From assembly GCA_947499305.1 (NCBI GenBank), contig CANMNN010000022.1, positions 1 through 64,000 on the forward strand: a DNA stretch of 64,000 nt, in the 5' to 3' direction. This document shows, one piece after another, positions 35,825 to 44,150 of this stretch. The position numbers and the translations under genes were made by a program. Source of the stretch: an uncultured Arenicella sp. Lineage in GTDB: Bacteria; Pseudomonadota; Gammaproteobacteria; Arenicellales; Arenicellaceae. How positions within the stretch are numbered: the first letter of the stretch is position 1; every line of letters starts with the position of its first letter. A model generated the notes under the pieces. It did not search any database and was not told the origin of the DNA. It saw nothing but the letters and a program-made list of their open reading frames with translations.

Positions 35825-36166
35825 CTATTTGCAGTTTTTAGGCTTGGGCAAACCGGCAAATTTACTAGCCGCTTTGGTCGCACCTTCCGGAAACAACTGC
35901 AACAGATAGCGACTATTGGCCTTTTCTTCACCGAACGCTTTTTTGAATACTCGAATTACCATCCGCATTGGGGGCGGGATATTATAATCATCATAGTAGT
36001 CGCGAAAATAGTTGATGATTTCCCAATGCTCATTGGTAAGATCAACACCATCAAGCTTCGCGATATAAACCGCCAGTTCAGGCGACCAAGCAAGCCGTTG
36101 CTTTAAAAACCCCTGCACATCGGTCGAGTAGGTCTGCCCTTGAAATTCGATTGAATATTCACTCAT
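35825..36166 (-). CDS. tusE: Sulfur relay protein TusE (DsrC family)
   Basis: Accepts sulfur from TusBCD and hands it to MnmA for 2-thiouridine synthesis in tRNA wobble position 34. The 113 residues have the DsrC features: WSPELAVYIAKLDGVDLTNEHWEIINYFRDYY and the C-terminal arm with the penultimate cysteine (GLPKPKNCK). Only this one arm Cys is present, as in TusE rather than in dissimilatory DsrC, which has two. Last gene of the tusA-ycgL-tusDCBE run. Confidence 0.94.
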   Translation of the reverse strand: MSEYSIEFQGQTYSTDVQGFLKQRLAWSPELAVYIAKLDGVDLTNEHWEIINYFRDYYDDYNIPPPMRMVIRVFKKAFGEEKANSRYLLQLFPEGATKAASKFAGLPKPKNCK

Positions 36167-36179
36167 TATTCTGCCTCAA

Positions 36180-36482
36180 CTACCACGCTATTTGCTTATC
36201 ATGTGCGACCACTAAATCAACATAAGCTGAATACTCTACTAAATCGATTTGAGGATATTTATTATCAATACCTCGCAAGCGACAGTCATCAAGCATAGCA
36301 ACGACCGATACTTGGCTTGCTTCGCACTTTGCAAGGAACGACGCAAGAGTAATCGGCGACTGCAAAGCCAATACCCCATCTTCAAGCAGTAAAATAGTAT
36401 CGCCAGCACCAGCAAAACACAGCGGCTCAAACAGCGCTACCTGATCGTGCCAAGAGCGGCTAATGACCATTAAGCTACTCAA
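36180..36482 (-). CDS. tusB: Sulfur relay protein TusB (DsrH family)
   Basis: Subunit of the TusBCD hexamer that passes persulfide sulfur from TusA to TusE. A 100-residue DsrH-like protein with LLLEDGVLAL and a C-terminal VDLVVAHDKQIAW. The sequence is divergent, as is common for TusB, and the assignment leans on position between tusC (4-bp ATGA overlap) and tusE (13-bp gap). Confidence 0.88.
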   Translation of the reverse strand: MSSLMVISRSWHDQVALFEPLCFAGAGDTILLLEDGVLALQSPITLASFLAKCEASQVSVVAMLDDCRLRGIDNKYPQIDLVEYSAYVDLVVAHDKQIAW

Positions 36483-36856
36483 AACGTAAACACCTGATCT
36501 TGCTCAGCGATCAATGCTTTGATCGACTGGTTATTAACAAGCTTCACCGGCGCGAGCAAATCTGATTCTCCTAAGCCGCGAGCGGCTAAGCTTTGTTCTT
36601 GAACATAGAGCTCATCAACACCAAAATCCTCGAGTGCCTTATACGTCTTAGTGAATTGTTTAATTGCAGGAAGAGAAGAATCGCTTAAAGCGCAGTTTTG
36701 ATTGGCTTTTAATTGAAATACGCCATCGTGCAAAAACAGCACGGATACATCCAACTCAAAACTGGCGCCAATTAGTATGGCGTCCAAGGCTTCAATGCCC
36801 GTGGCGTTTGAATACGGGGCCTTAGTGATCACATAGAGGTATTTTTGTGCGCTCAT
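36479..36856 (-). CDS. tusC: Sulfur relay protein TusC (DsrF family)
   Basis: Subunit of the TusBCD sulfur-transfer complex, 125 residues. The N-terminus YLYVITKAPYSNATGIEALDAILIGASF and the block VSVLFLHDGVFQL are DsrE/F-like. It overlaps tusD by ATGA and tusB by ATGA, so the three subunits are translationally coupled and made in equal amounts. Confidence 0.92.
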   Translation of the reverse strand: MSAQKYLYVITKAPYSNATGIEALDAILIGASFELDVSVLFLHDGVFQLKANQNCALSDSSLPAIKQFTKTYKALEDFGVDELYVQEQSLAARGLGESDLLAPVKLVNNQSIKALIAEQDQVFTF

Positions 36857-37263
36857 TTAAAGGTCACCATTCTTTCGCTCTCCAAGCTCGCCTGATGCAA
36901 AGCGCCTAAGCCTGCAACAGTGAATCGAGAATGCAAACTACCATTACTTCCAACCGCCGAATGGGCTCCGAGGTGATTCTCTAAGACTTGCTCTTCGCTC
37001 ATTAACCCTCGACGTTCACCAGCCGACACACAAACAACCAAAGGTGTGGAGGTTTGCTCTGAGAATTCTACCCAGCTACTGACTGCATCGAACTCGTCAT
37101 CTAAAGGGAGAGAATACTGGTTAGCTTGAGTCACACCATCTTGATAGAAAAACACTTGGCTAATACTGTGGCCAGCCGCGGCTGCCGCGCGGCAAAATCG
37201 CAACGCGCTATAAGCTGATTGGCTTGAATACAAAGCCCCAGTGACAAGGATATTAAAGTTCAT
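36853..37263 (-). CDS. tusD: Sulfur relay protein TusD (DsrE family)
   Basis: Carries the active cysteine of the TusBCD complex. Start taken at ATG 37263 (MNFNILVTGALYSSQSAYSALRF); an upstream TTG at 37284 adds seven residues. FFYQDGVTQAN and PLVVCVSAGERRGL contain the catalytic Cys, matching the VCVAAAQRRG region of E. coli TusD. About 136 residues. It follows ycgL by 39 bp. Confidence 0.94.
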   Translation of the reverse strand: MNFNILVTGALYSSQSAYSALRFCRAAAAAGHSISQVFFYQDGVTQANQYSLPLDDEFDAVSSWVEFSEQTSTPLVVCVSAGERRGLMSEEQVLENHLGAHSAVGSNGSLHSRFTVAGLGALHQASLESERMVTFK

Positions 37264-37302
37264 TCTAGAATTATACTCAGACAAACAATCGCTTAGCTGA
37301 AC

Positions 37303-37578
37303 TTAACTAAAGTAGGCATCTTCTAAGGCATCCATGTCTTTCTTCGGCATTTGCAAATAAAAACCATGGTTCTGTATATTTTCGAGTACGTGCTCGGCGT
37401 CGGCTTGCGCCAGTTGTTTATTCGCATCTAGCTCGAAATCAACCACAAAGCTCAGTTCGCCCATCAAATCCAAGATCGCTTGCGGAAAGCCATCAGGCAA
37501 TGCTTCATCACTAAGATTTTGATTTAAATAGAGATAATGATCTTCTTTGTTTTCGCCTTTATACACGTAGCATTGCAT
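37303..37578 (-). CDS. ycgL: YcgL domain protein
   Basis: A small conserved gammaproteobacterial protein of unknown biochemical role, 91 residues. MQCYVYKGENKEDHYLYL at the start and HGFYLQMPKKD near the end are the family signature. Its ATG shares a base with the tusA stop (TAATG), so it is coupled to tusA and inserted between tusA and tusD. This position suggests a link to sulfur transfer or tRNA thiolation, which is inference only. Confidence 0.9.
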   Translation of the reverse strand: MQCYVYKGENKEDHYLYLNQNLSDEALPDGFPQAILDLMGELSFVVDFELDANKQLAQADAEHVLENIQNHGFYLQMPKKDMDALEDAYFS

Positions 37579-37835
37579 TACTGACCCTTTCGAATAATAA
37601 ATGTGTCGACTCTTTTTGGGCTAGTCTCGCTATGATAACTAACCAATTCGTGCGTCAAGTGCCTAAGCATGGCGTCAAAATCAGGTTTTGCGCTGGGATC
37701 GCTCGCCAACACCTCTAAATACTCGCCCTCGTTCATGCTTTTAAGCGCTTGCTTGGCGCGTAATAGCGGGATCGGACAGCGGGTACCGCAGGTATCAATG
37801 CGCTGGCTAATTTCGTATATTGTATTTTCTGTCAT
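37578..37835 (-). CDS. tusA: Sulfurtransferase TusA (SirA family)
   Basis: Receives sulfur from IscS on a conserved Cys and gives it to TusD. The motif DTCGTRCPIPLLRAKQAL holds the CPxP signature. Start chosen at ATG 37835, giving 85 residues (81 in E. coli); the open frame extends upstream to TTG 37880 without family support. First gene of the operon. Confidence 0.94.
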   Translation of the reverse strand: MTENTIYEISQRIDTCGTRCPIPLLRAKQALKSMNEGEYLEVLASDPSAKPDFDAMLRHLTHELVSYHSETSPKRVDTFIIRKGQ

Positions 37836-37974
37836 GACGTTAATATGGCTCTTGACATGCTTGATGTAGACTAAACGCAATAAAGTCGGCTTAACTATGT
37901 TCTATATAGTAACAAAGAGTAGTAACAAAATAGAGACAAATTAAACGCATACATTGACTGAAAAATTGATCCGA

Positions 37975-39456
37975 ATGACCGCATATTTAACTCCGAAAAA
38001 ACGCATTAAAACCGTCCTTCTTAGCGCCGTTATAGCGTTTGCCAGCAGTGGTTCCTTATCTATCGGAACGGTACAAGCACAGGTAGATAACTTTGACCAA
38101 CTACCTGATCTCGGTTCAAATGCGGCAAATTTTCTAAGTGACTTCGAAGCCGAACAACTCGGTAAATCCTTCATTAGGCAGTCTCGCTATCGCTTACCGT
38201 ACGTATCAGACCCTGAGCTAGTTGGCTACATTAACCGCCTAGGCAATCGCCTATTGGAAGTGAGCGATGACGCAGGAAAAGAATATAACTTTTATTTGAT
38301 CGACAATAATGCGATCAATGCCTTTGCCGTACCGGGCGGCCATATTGCCATGCATACGGCAATCTTAACTAAATCTGAAAGCGAAAGTGAGCTCGCCTCA
38401 GTCGTCGCGCACGAGATCGCACACGTTACTCAATCACACATTTCGCGAAAATTTGAAAATTCTCAATACGATTCTTGGCTTGCGATCGGCGCCCTATTAG
38501 CGGCCGCCGCATCGGGCAGTGCGCAAGCCGCTCAGGCCGCACTAGGTGTTTCACAAGCAAGCATCATTGACCGTCAGCTAAGCTATAGCCGCGCTTATGA
38601 GACCGAGGCAGACGCTTTAGGCATTCGTTTACTAAGTCGTGCGGGTTTTGACCCATCAGCGATGCCGGTATTCTTCAAGCGTTTGCTGACAGAAAGCCGT
38701 ATTAGCGAGTCCCATGCCCCAGAATTTATTCGCTCTCATCCGTTAACCATAAATCGAATTTCCGAGTCCGCCGAGCGTGTACGCGCTTACCCTCAGGCTC
38801 AAAAGCAAGATGAATCCGAATTTTTACTAATGCAAGCCAAAGCCATTGCTGGTTACGCTAAAGATAAAGCCGCAGCTCGAGACCGCTTTCATGAACAAAT
38901 TAAACTTGGTAAAGACACCCTTGCTAATCGCTACGGTTATGGCATGGCACTGGCTGAGAATGGCGAGTTTGAAAAAGCCAGAGCGTTCCTAAACAGGCTC
39001 CAACGGGACTATCCAGATAATGTAAGTGTTGCTTTGGTGCGCGCCGACAACGAATTAAACGCAGGTAACATTGACGAAGGCTTGGCACAACTCAAAAAGC
39101 TATACGACACGCAAAACGCGATCGGCAACAATTTGGTAGACATTTATTATGCAAATGCATTGGTATTAACTGAACGTAATCGCGAAGCAATTCCAATTAT
39201 TCAGGCGGCGCTCAAAAACGATAATAGCGAGCCGTACTTCCATATTCTGCTGGCAAGAGCCTACGGTAAAACAGGGGATAATCTACGCTCCTATCACGCT
39301 CGCGGAGAATACCACTACTTGAGCGGCAATTATAATTTCGCGATTCAGCAGTATAAGCGTGCGTTTAGACTTACTACCAGCGAATATGAGCGTGCGCGGT
39401 TGGCCGCACGTATCGAGGCTGTGGAAGACGAGCTCGAAATCATAAGCAAGCTCTAA
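37975..39456 (+). CDS. bepA: Periplasmic M48 metalloprotease/chaperone BepA
   Basis: Outer-membrane protein quality control: assists LptD maturation and degrades stalled BAM substrates. Start ATG 37975 (a TTG lies 21 bp upstream). The 493-residue product has a signal peptide ending in VQAQ (about residue 35), an M48 domain with HEIAH at 146-150 and the third zinc ligand Glu in YSRAYETEADALG, and a C-terminal TPR region (about 270-490) with repeated helical pairs. Length and order match E. coli BepA (487). Divergent from tusA and convergent with the hydrolase gene. Confidence 0.95.
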   Translation: MTAYLTPKKRIKTVLLSAVIAFASSGSLSIGTVQAQVDNFDQLPDLGSNAANFLSDFEAEQLGKSFIRQSRYRLPYVSDPELVGYINRLGNRLLEVSDDAGKEYNFYLIDNNAINAFAVPGGHIAMHTAILTKSESESELASVVAHEIAHVTQSHISRKFENSQYDSWLAIGALLAAAASGSAQAAQAALGVSQASIIDRQLSYSRAYETEADALGIRLLSRAGFDPSAMPVFFKRLLTESRISESHAPEFIRSHPLTINRISESAERVRAYPQAQKQDESEFLLMQAKAIAGYAKDKAAARDRFHEQIKLGKDTLANRYGYGMALAENGEFEKARAFLNRLQRDYPDNVSVALVRADNELNAGNIDEGLAQLKKLYDTQNAIGNNLVDIYYANALVLTERNREAIPIIQAALKNDNSEPYFHILLARAYGKTGDNLRSYHARGEYHYLSGNYNFAIQQYKRAFRLTTSEYERARLAARIEAVEDELEIISKL

Positions 39457-39471
39457 TCGCAGTTTGCGCCT

Positions 39472-40329
39472 TTAAGCAAAGAAGCTAGCGATGCCCTCGG
39501 CCGTTTTCTCCGGCTGCTCGATATGCAACATGTGTCCGCACTGAGCTATTTCAATATAGTCTCCATCAGCAATTCTCAATAGCGACCTAGCTTCTTCAAT
39601 GCGCCCAAACTGAGCAAAGCGCTTATAAAAACTCGATTCTGTGGCCATAACTAAGCCTACCTTAGCGGTGATTTCTTTCCATATTTCGACGACATCTTCA
39701 AAGTTATATCGCACAGGGTTTGCGTAACGATGCGCGTGATCGTGCTTAAGTCGATAAGCCCCCTGCTCACCAAATGGCTCTCCCCAAAGGCCCGCAAGTT
39801 CAATAATCATTTCTGGTTCAAGTGTCGGGTTACCTTTATGAACCGAATAGCAAAGCGCATCAAAATTAGGGTAGATTTTGCTCGGCTCTTCACTGGTGAT
39901 TTCACGCATCCAACGACGATATTTCTCTGGAGCCTCGCTCGGCTCAGTTGGTGGCATACCAAGCGCCTCTAAGCTCAGCACCTTACTTACTCTTTGAGGA
40001 TGAATGCCGGCATACATCAAAACAATATTACCGCCCATGCTATGACCAACTAAGTTGACAGGGTGATGTGGCGAGTAATGATCGAGAATTTTATCAAGAT
40101 CGGCAAAATAGTCAGGAAACCAATAACCCGGCGCATGGTCTGTTTGGCCAAAACCTCGGAGATCAGGTGCGATCAAAAAGTAGTCCTTAGATAGATACTC
40201 AGCAATAAACTTATACGTCGCTCCGCAATCCATCCAACCGTGCAATAACACCAGCAATGGCTTACTGGAATCTCCCCACTCCTGAATATGATATTTGAGG
40301 CCGCGGATATTGAGTTGTTTAGAATTCAT
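39472..40329 (-). CDS. Alpha/beta hydrolase
   Basis: Cytosolic hydrolase of 285 residues from ATG 40329; a longer frame from 40389 would cross the upstream terminator. Features are LVLLHGWMDCGATYKFI (oxyanion HG), LIAPDLRGFGQTDHA, the nucleophile elbow VGHSMGGNIVLMYAG (Ser), and a late His in AQCGHMLHIEQPE with an acid in between. The substrate is not predictable; esterase or epoxide-hydrolase-like activity is possible. It lies alone between convergent bepA and the upstream gap gene. Confidence 0.85.
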   Translation of the reverse strand: MNSKQLNIRGLKYHIQEWGDSSKPLLVLLHGWMDCGATYKFIAEYLSKDYFLIAPDLRGFGQTDHAPGYWFPDYFADLDKILDHYSPHHPVNLVGHSMGGNIVLMYAGIHPQRVSKVLSLEALGMPPTEPSEAPEKYRRWMREITSEEPSKIYPNFDALCYSVHKGNPTLEPEMIIELAGLWGEPFGEQGAYRLKHDHAHRYANPVRYNFEDVVEIWKEITAKVGLVMATESSFYKRFAQFGRIEEARSLLRIADGDYIEIAQCGHMLHIEQPEKTAEGIASFFA

Positions 40330-40372
40330 ACACTGTCTATTTAAGATGATGTTTTTGAGATGCGCTAGATGT

Positions 40373-40403
40373 AAAAAAGCCCTTAGCAAACGCCAAGGGC
40401 TTT
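40373..40403 (-). terminator. Rho-independent terminator after the glyceraldehyde-3-phosphate dehydrogenase gene
   Basis: On the minus strand AAAGCCCTT and AAGGGCTTT form a 9-bp stem with a 10-base loop, followed by TTT. It lies 31 bp after the dehydrogenase stop codon and just before the hydrolase start. Confidence 0.85.
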
Positions 40404-40433
40404 GTCTATTGCTCTTGTAGCCTTATGACCGAT

Positions 40434-41885
40434 CTATCCGGCGAGGCAATCGAGCGATAGACCAACCACTTTTTGCATTACACGCACAACTTGGTTGCTG
40501 TAGCCAGCTTCGTTATCGTACCAAACATACAATACTACGCGTGAGCCATCAGCGATGGTCGCACCACCGTCTACCACTCCAGCATGCGTTGAGCCCACTA
40601 AGTCTGATGACACAACCTCTGTTGAGTATGTGAAACCGATCTGTTCTTGTAATGGCGAATGATATGATATTTGACGAAAGGTCTCGTTCAATTCTTCGGC
40701 GGTTACTTCTTGCTTAAGATTCAAGTTCATAACGGCCATTGATACGTTCGGGGTTGGGACACGAATCGCATTTCCGGTTAATACCCCTGACAGTTCCGGC
40801 AGTACTTTAGCAACCGCTTTTGCTGCACCAGTTGAGGTGATTACCATATTCAACGGTGCGCTCCGGCCACGTCGCTCCGCCGAGTGATAATTGTCGATCA
40901 AGTTTTGATCGTTGGTGTACGAATGAATTGTCTCGACGTGACCACTTTCAATGCCATATTTGTCATTAATCACTTTCAACGGAGGAACAATCGCGTTGGT
41001 CGTACAGGAAGCGGCACATAAAATCGTGTCTGTGGCTTCGATCATGTCGTCATTGATGCCGTATACAATGTTTTTAATATCGCCCTTGGCAGGCGCAGTT
41101 AGCATTGCTTTAGCGACACCTGGGCACGAAGTGTGCTGGCCTAGACCCGCTTCGTCTTTCCAAATACCTGTGTTATCGACAACTAGTGCATCTTTAATAC
41201 CATACGAGGTGTAGTCAATCTCAGAAGGATTGCCAGCGTAGATGAACTGAATGAAGTTTCCGTTGGCAATAATCGCCTGCTTCTCAACATCAACTTTAAT
41301 CGAGCCATAAAACTCACCGTGAACTGAATCACGACGCAGCAACTCAGCACGCTTTTCTAAATCTTGTTGAACGTCACCTTTGCTGCGAACCACTACGCCT
41401 CGAAGACGCAACTTAGCGCCTGTGCCAGTACGATCGATCAATAAACGAGCAAGCAAACGGCCGATTCGACCAAAACCGTACAAAACAACATCATGTGACT
41501 CGTCATCTTCAGGTCGTTTTTCACCCAACAATTGAGACAGTCGACGCACTAAGAAGGCTTGCATGTCTTCATCAGATTCTTGCTCAAGATACTCATGGCA
41601 CAACTTGCCGAGATCTAGACGACACGGGCGCAAGTTCATCTTTTCGATTAGCTGTAACATGGCGTAGCTTTGATCCATGTCTAAAGTTTTACCGACAATC
41701 AGCTGGCCATGCAGATGTGCTTTAATGATCTCAATGGTCGAAGCGTTCATGATCTTCTGACCAAAAACACGCAACACCACACTTGGTCCGCGATACAAGG
41801 ATCCTAATAATGGGATCATTTTCTCTGCAATAGCTTGACGACTATTCCAACTACTAAGGTGCTGCTGACTAATCTCTCGACCCAT
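40434..41885 (-). CDS. Glyceraldehyde-3-phosphate dehydrogenase, long form with N-terminal extension
   Basis: Phosphorylating GAPDH of 483 residues. The C-terminal 350 form the enzyme: Rossmann motif YGFGRIGRLLA (137-143), catalytic Cys294 in AASCTTNAIVPPL, His in HSYTNDQN and the C-terminal YDNEAGYSNQVVRVM. The first 130 residues are an added helical region (LGKLCHEYLEQESDEDMQAFL) shared with the long GAPDH type seen in Pseudomonas and marine gammaproteobacteria. Its role (glycolytic or gluconeogenic) is not readable here. Monocistronic with its own terminator. Confidence 0.92.
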   Translation of the reverse strand: MGREISQQHLSSWNSRQAIAEKMIPLLGSLYRGPSVVLRVFGQKIMNASTIEIIKAHLHGQLIVGKTLDMDQSYAMLQLIEKMNLRPCRLDLGKLCHEYLEQESDEDMQAFLVRRLSQLLGEKRPEDDESHDVVLYGFGRIGRLLARLLIDRTGTGAKLRLRGVVVRSKGDVQQDLEKRAELLRRDSVHGEFYGSIKVDVEKQAIIANGNFIQFIYAGNPSEIDYTSYGIKDALVVDNTGIWKDEAGLGQHTSCPGVAKAMLTAPAKGDIKNIVYGINDDMIEATDTILCAASCTTNAIVPPLKVINDKYGIESGHVETIHSYTNDQNLIDNYHSAERRGRSAPLNMVITSTGAAKAVAKVLPELSGVLTGNAIRVPTPNVSMAVMNLNLKQEVTAEELNETFRQISYHSPLQEQIGFTYSTEVVSSDLVGSTHAGVVDGGATIADGSRVVLYVWYDNEAGYSNQVVRVMQKVVGLSLDCLAG

Positions 41886-42379
41886 AACTGCCTCTCTTCA
41901 GACTGTGTAAGACGTGTTTAAGTTTGCCGTTGAGCCTGCAGAACGCGAGCCTAGCGGCGGATTTTTCGTGGAATTCGATTATACCCAATTTTACTGGACT
42001 TATTCATCAGCGATATTCATACCCGCAATACACTGTCAGATGCGCCCCTTATCGCAGAAAATTTCGTTTCAACTCTAAATACCGAGCTTCGTTGGAAGAC
42101 ACAAGATAGAACACGGGCTGCAGCAGCACTGTATCCAGTTACAAATATTTTTAAGCACTTTGTCTGAACCCTTATATTTCTAGCGTTGCCGCGCGACATA
42201 AAATTTAATCTTAAGGAGGGCTAAGTAACTCTTGCAACTTAAACTTAAACTTAAACTTAAACCTCAGACCTCCGATCACCCTAAACCAAGAACCTAAATT
42301 ATGATTCTTTAGAGCCTGACTTAGTTTAAGATATTCTATTGCCTAGTAGTTTGTCTTCAATTGCATTAGTGGTAGATCA
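41886..42379. other. Intergenic region of 494 bp, no gene seen
   Basis: Between the divergent dehydrogenase and YhhN-like genes. No convincing coding frame, RNA gene or strong hairpin was seen. It contains four copies of CTTAAA at 42238-42261, giving a short hexamer tract, and AT-rich stretches that could hold promoters for both genes. Confidence 0.6.
42238..42261. repeat. CTTAAA hexamer, four tandem copies
   Basis: Four perfect copies of CTTAAA in the leader region of the YhhN-like gene, 119 bp before its ATG. Such tracts can vary in copy number by slippage and alter promoter spacing; there is no direct sign of that here. Confidence 0.8.
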
Positions 42380-43108
42380 ATGAACCAGTCTCTAAACTCT
42401 CAAAACAGTGTCTTGGCATGTCTAACATCATGTAAAGGCGTGCTCAACATATTGATTGGTATTTGCGCAATTGCATCAATTTTTGCAAGTTATGCAGATA
42501 ACCCTCTGTGGTACCAGCTATTGAAACCGCTTACGACTATCTTAATCATTCTGCTGCCGCTGCTATTCACCCATAACCAAAGTAGCGTTTTTTCTGACTA
42601 TAAAAATTTAATTTTTATAGCACTAATATTCTGTTTGGCTGGCGATATTTTTCTACTATACGATGAATACTTCGCTTTTGGCTTGGGGGCTTTTCTAGTA
42701 GCGCACTTATTATTTGCTTTTGTGTTTTTCAAACTTTCAAATAGCAAGCTATACCCACTTCCGCTGTCAGTACTAATAATTATCGCAATAGCTTACTACG
42801 TAGTTTTACTGCCCAATTTGGGCGAATTATCCTTGCCCGTCGCGATCTATTTTTTATGCATTGTCATTATGTGTTGGCAAGGCTTCAGGCTCAGCTTTAG
42901 CCTAAGTCATGGAAATAAAAACGCTACCTTAGTGGCAATTGCGGCCGTGTTATTTGTTGTTTCAGATTCAGTTATCGCGGCAAACAAGTTCTTAATTCCT
43001 TTCGCTGCATCTGGCATTCTTATTTTGTCATTTTATTGGCTGTCGATAACTCTACTTGCGAACCTATTTTCGGGATCAAAAACAGCTTGGAAATTAGACA
43101 AGTCCTAG
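42380..43108 (+). CDS. YhhN family membrane protein (lysoplasmalogenase-like)
   Basis: Integral membrane protein of 242 residues with about eight hydrophobic segments. The block FCLAGDIFLLYDEYFAFGLGAFLVAHLLFAFVFF carries the conserved acidic residues and GxGAFLxAH of the YhhN/TMEM86 family. Some members hydrolyse the vinyl ether bond of lysoplasmalogens; that activity is not shown for most bacterial ones. VFVVSDSV-like LFVVSDSVIAANKF near the C-terminus is also family-like. It stands alone. Confidence 0.8.
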   Translation: MNQSLNSQNSVLACLTSCKGVLNILIGICAIASIFASYADNPLWYQLLKPLTTILIILLPLLFTHNQSSVFSDYKNLIFIALIFCLAGDIFLLYDEYFAFGLGAFLVAHLLFAFVFFKLSNSKLYPLPLSVLIIIAIAYYVVLLPNLGELSLPVAIYFLCIVIMCWQGFRLSFSLSHGNKNATLVAIAAVLFVVSDSVIAANKFLIPFAASGILILSFYWLSITLLANLFSGSKTAWKLDKS

Positions 43109-43277
43109 ACATTTACAAAGGTTAAACCGATTGTCTTCAGTCTGGTCGACTGGCGGTGCATTGCGTACAGTAAAGAAGGGCACTAACATACCCTTCCCCA
43201 CCATTATCATGCTAACTCAGCATCCTTAACTTGAATTGAGCCTTGGCACTTTATAAAGATATAGCTACATTTTTTGC

Positions 43278-43679
43278 TCAAAACTTAGTAGCGAAATCAT
43301 CTGCTAAAACAAAATACTGCTCTAAACTTTGCGCTGTTTCTTCACTGCGATTATTTTCAGAACCTAGGTGAATCATCTCTACTACTTCCGCCATTTTTAT
43401 TGCGGTATCTTTTTGTTCTCCTACTGTGTTTTCTGAAAAGTACGCCACGGCTTTCTCTAATGAATAAGTGATGACATGTATTTCATTCATTTCAGTGCTA
43501 TCAAGTTTCGTTTTTGCTTTGAGTTGCTGGGTTGTTTCGGTGAACACTTTAACAGCTTCTTCATTCGACGTGATGTCTTCAATAATGATGTGCTTAATAG
43601 GCTTATCTGATGCATAAATATTGGACGCTAATAGTGTAAGTGCGACGAAGATAAGAGATATAAAGTTTTTTATAGTCAT
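43278..43679 (-). CDS. Exported helical protein, possibly DUF6746 family
   Basis: A 133-residue protein with a signal peptide (MTIKNFISLIFVALTLLASNIYA, cut near residue 24) and a mostly helical mature part. KPIKHIIIEDITSNEEAVKVF and MNEIHVITYSLEKAVAYF recall small periplasmic proteins of the DUF6746 type; I hold this loosely. No cysteine. It follows the iron-uptake cluster on the same strand with a 63-bp gap and may be its last gene. Confidence 0.6.
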   Translation of the reverse strand: MTIKNFISLIFVALTLLASNIYASDKPIKHIIIEDITSNEEAVKVFTETTQQLKAKTKLDSTEMNEIHVITYSLEKAVAYFSENTVGEQKDTAIKMAEVVEMIHLGSENNRSEETAQSLEQYFVLADDFATKF

Positions 43680-43742
43680 GATAATTAGTCTTAGTGTAAA
43701 GGGGTTAAATTCGAATTTATACGGTAAACAAGCGTTACATAC

Positions 43743-44150
43743 TTAAGAAATATAGTATTCATTTAGAGCTCTTAGTTCTGCTTCTAACTTGCTTGTGTTT
43801 TCAGATTCTGACGGCGTTAGACTTAAACACCGCAACGTATGAAGCGGCATGCAACAACATTGCATACACCATTTGCGCCAGCAGGTCGCTAACAATGGGT
43901 CGGCAATGGTTTCAAATAACACTCTCACGATATCAGCTTGAGCATTCCATTGTTCTTCACGAGACGCATTAGCTGAGTTTACGGTGTACTTACGAATGAA
44001 TTCCGCGACCATTCTTGGATCGCTGCCGCACCTACCATGTCGTACTGCATTTGTCAGGCTGCAGCATTCTATTGGATTGTTCGCGGAGCTTATAAGTCTG
44101 GATGTCTGCATAATATTAGTCGGCCGGTGTCTAGCACGGTTGGTAACCAC
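43743..44150 (-). CDS. Cysteine-rich hypothetical protein in the iron-uptake cluster
   Basis: Not recognised. 135 residues from GTG 44150, which shares a base with the stop codon of the PepSY gene; ATG 44111 is an alternative start. No signal peptide. Nine cysteines, with a dense cluster CWRKWCMQCCCMPLHTLRC at 90-108, suggest metal or redox chemistry. The middle is helical (EEQWNAQADIVRVLFETIADPLLA). The coupling to the PepSY gene and its Fur-box-led operon suggest a role in iron handling, which is inference. The chance that it is a spurious frame is lowered by the tight coupling. Confidence 0.55.
   Translation of the reverse strand: MVTNRARHRPTNIMQTSRLISSANNPIECCSLTNAVRHGRCGSDPRMVAEFIRKYTVNSANASREEQWNAQADIVRVLFETIADPLLATCWRKWCMQCCCMPLHTLRCLSLTPSESENTSKLEAELRALNEYYIS

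Noticed and set aside
43175-43196. Hairpin GAAGGG/CCCTTC after the YhhN-like gene as a terminator
   Set aside because: A 6-bp stem with a 10-base loop and no T-run.
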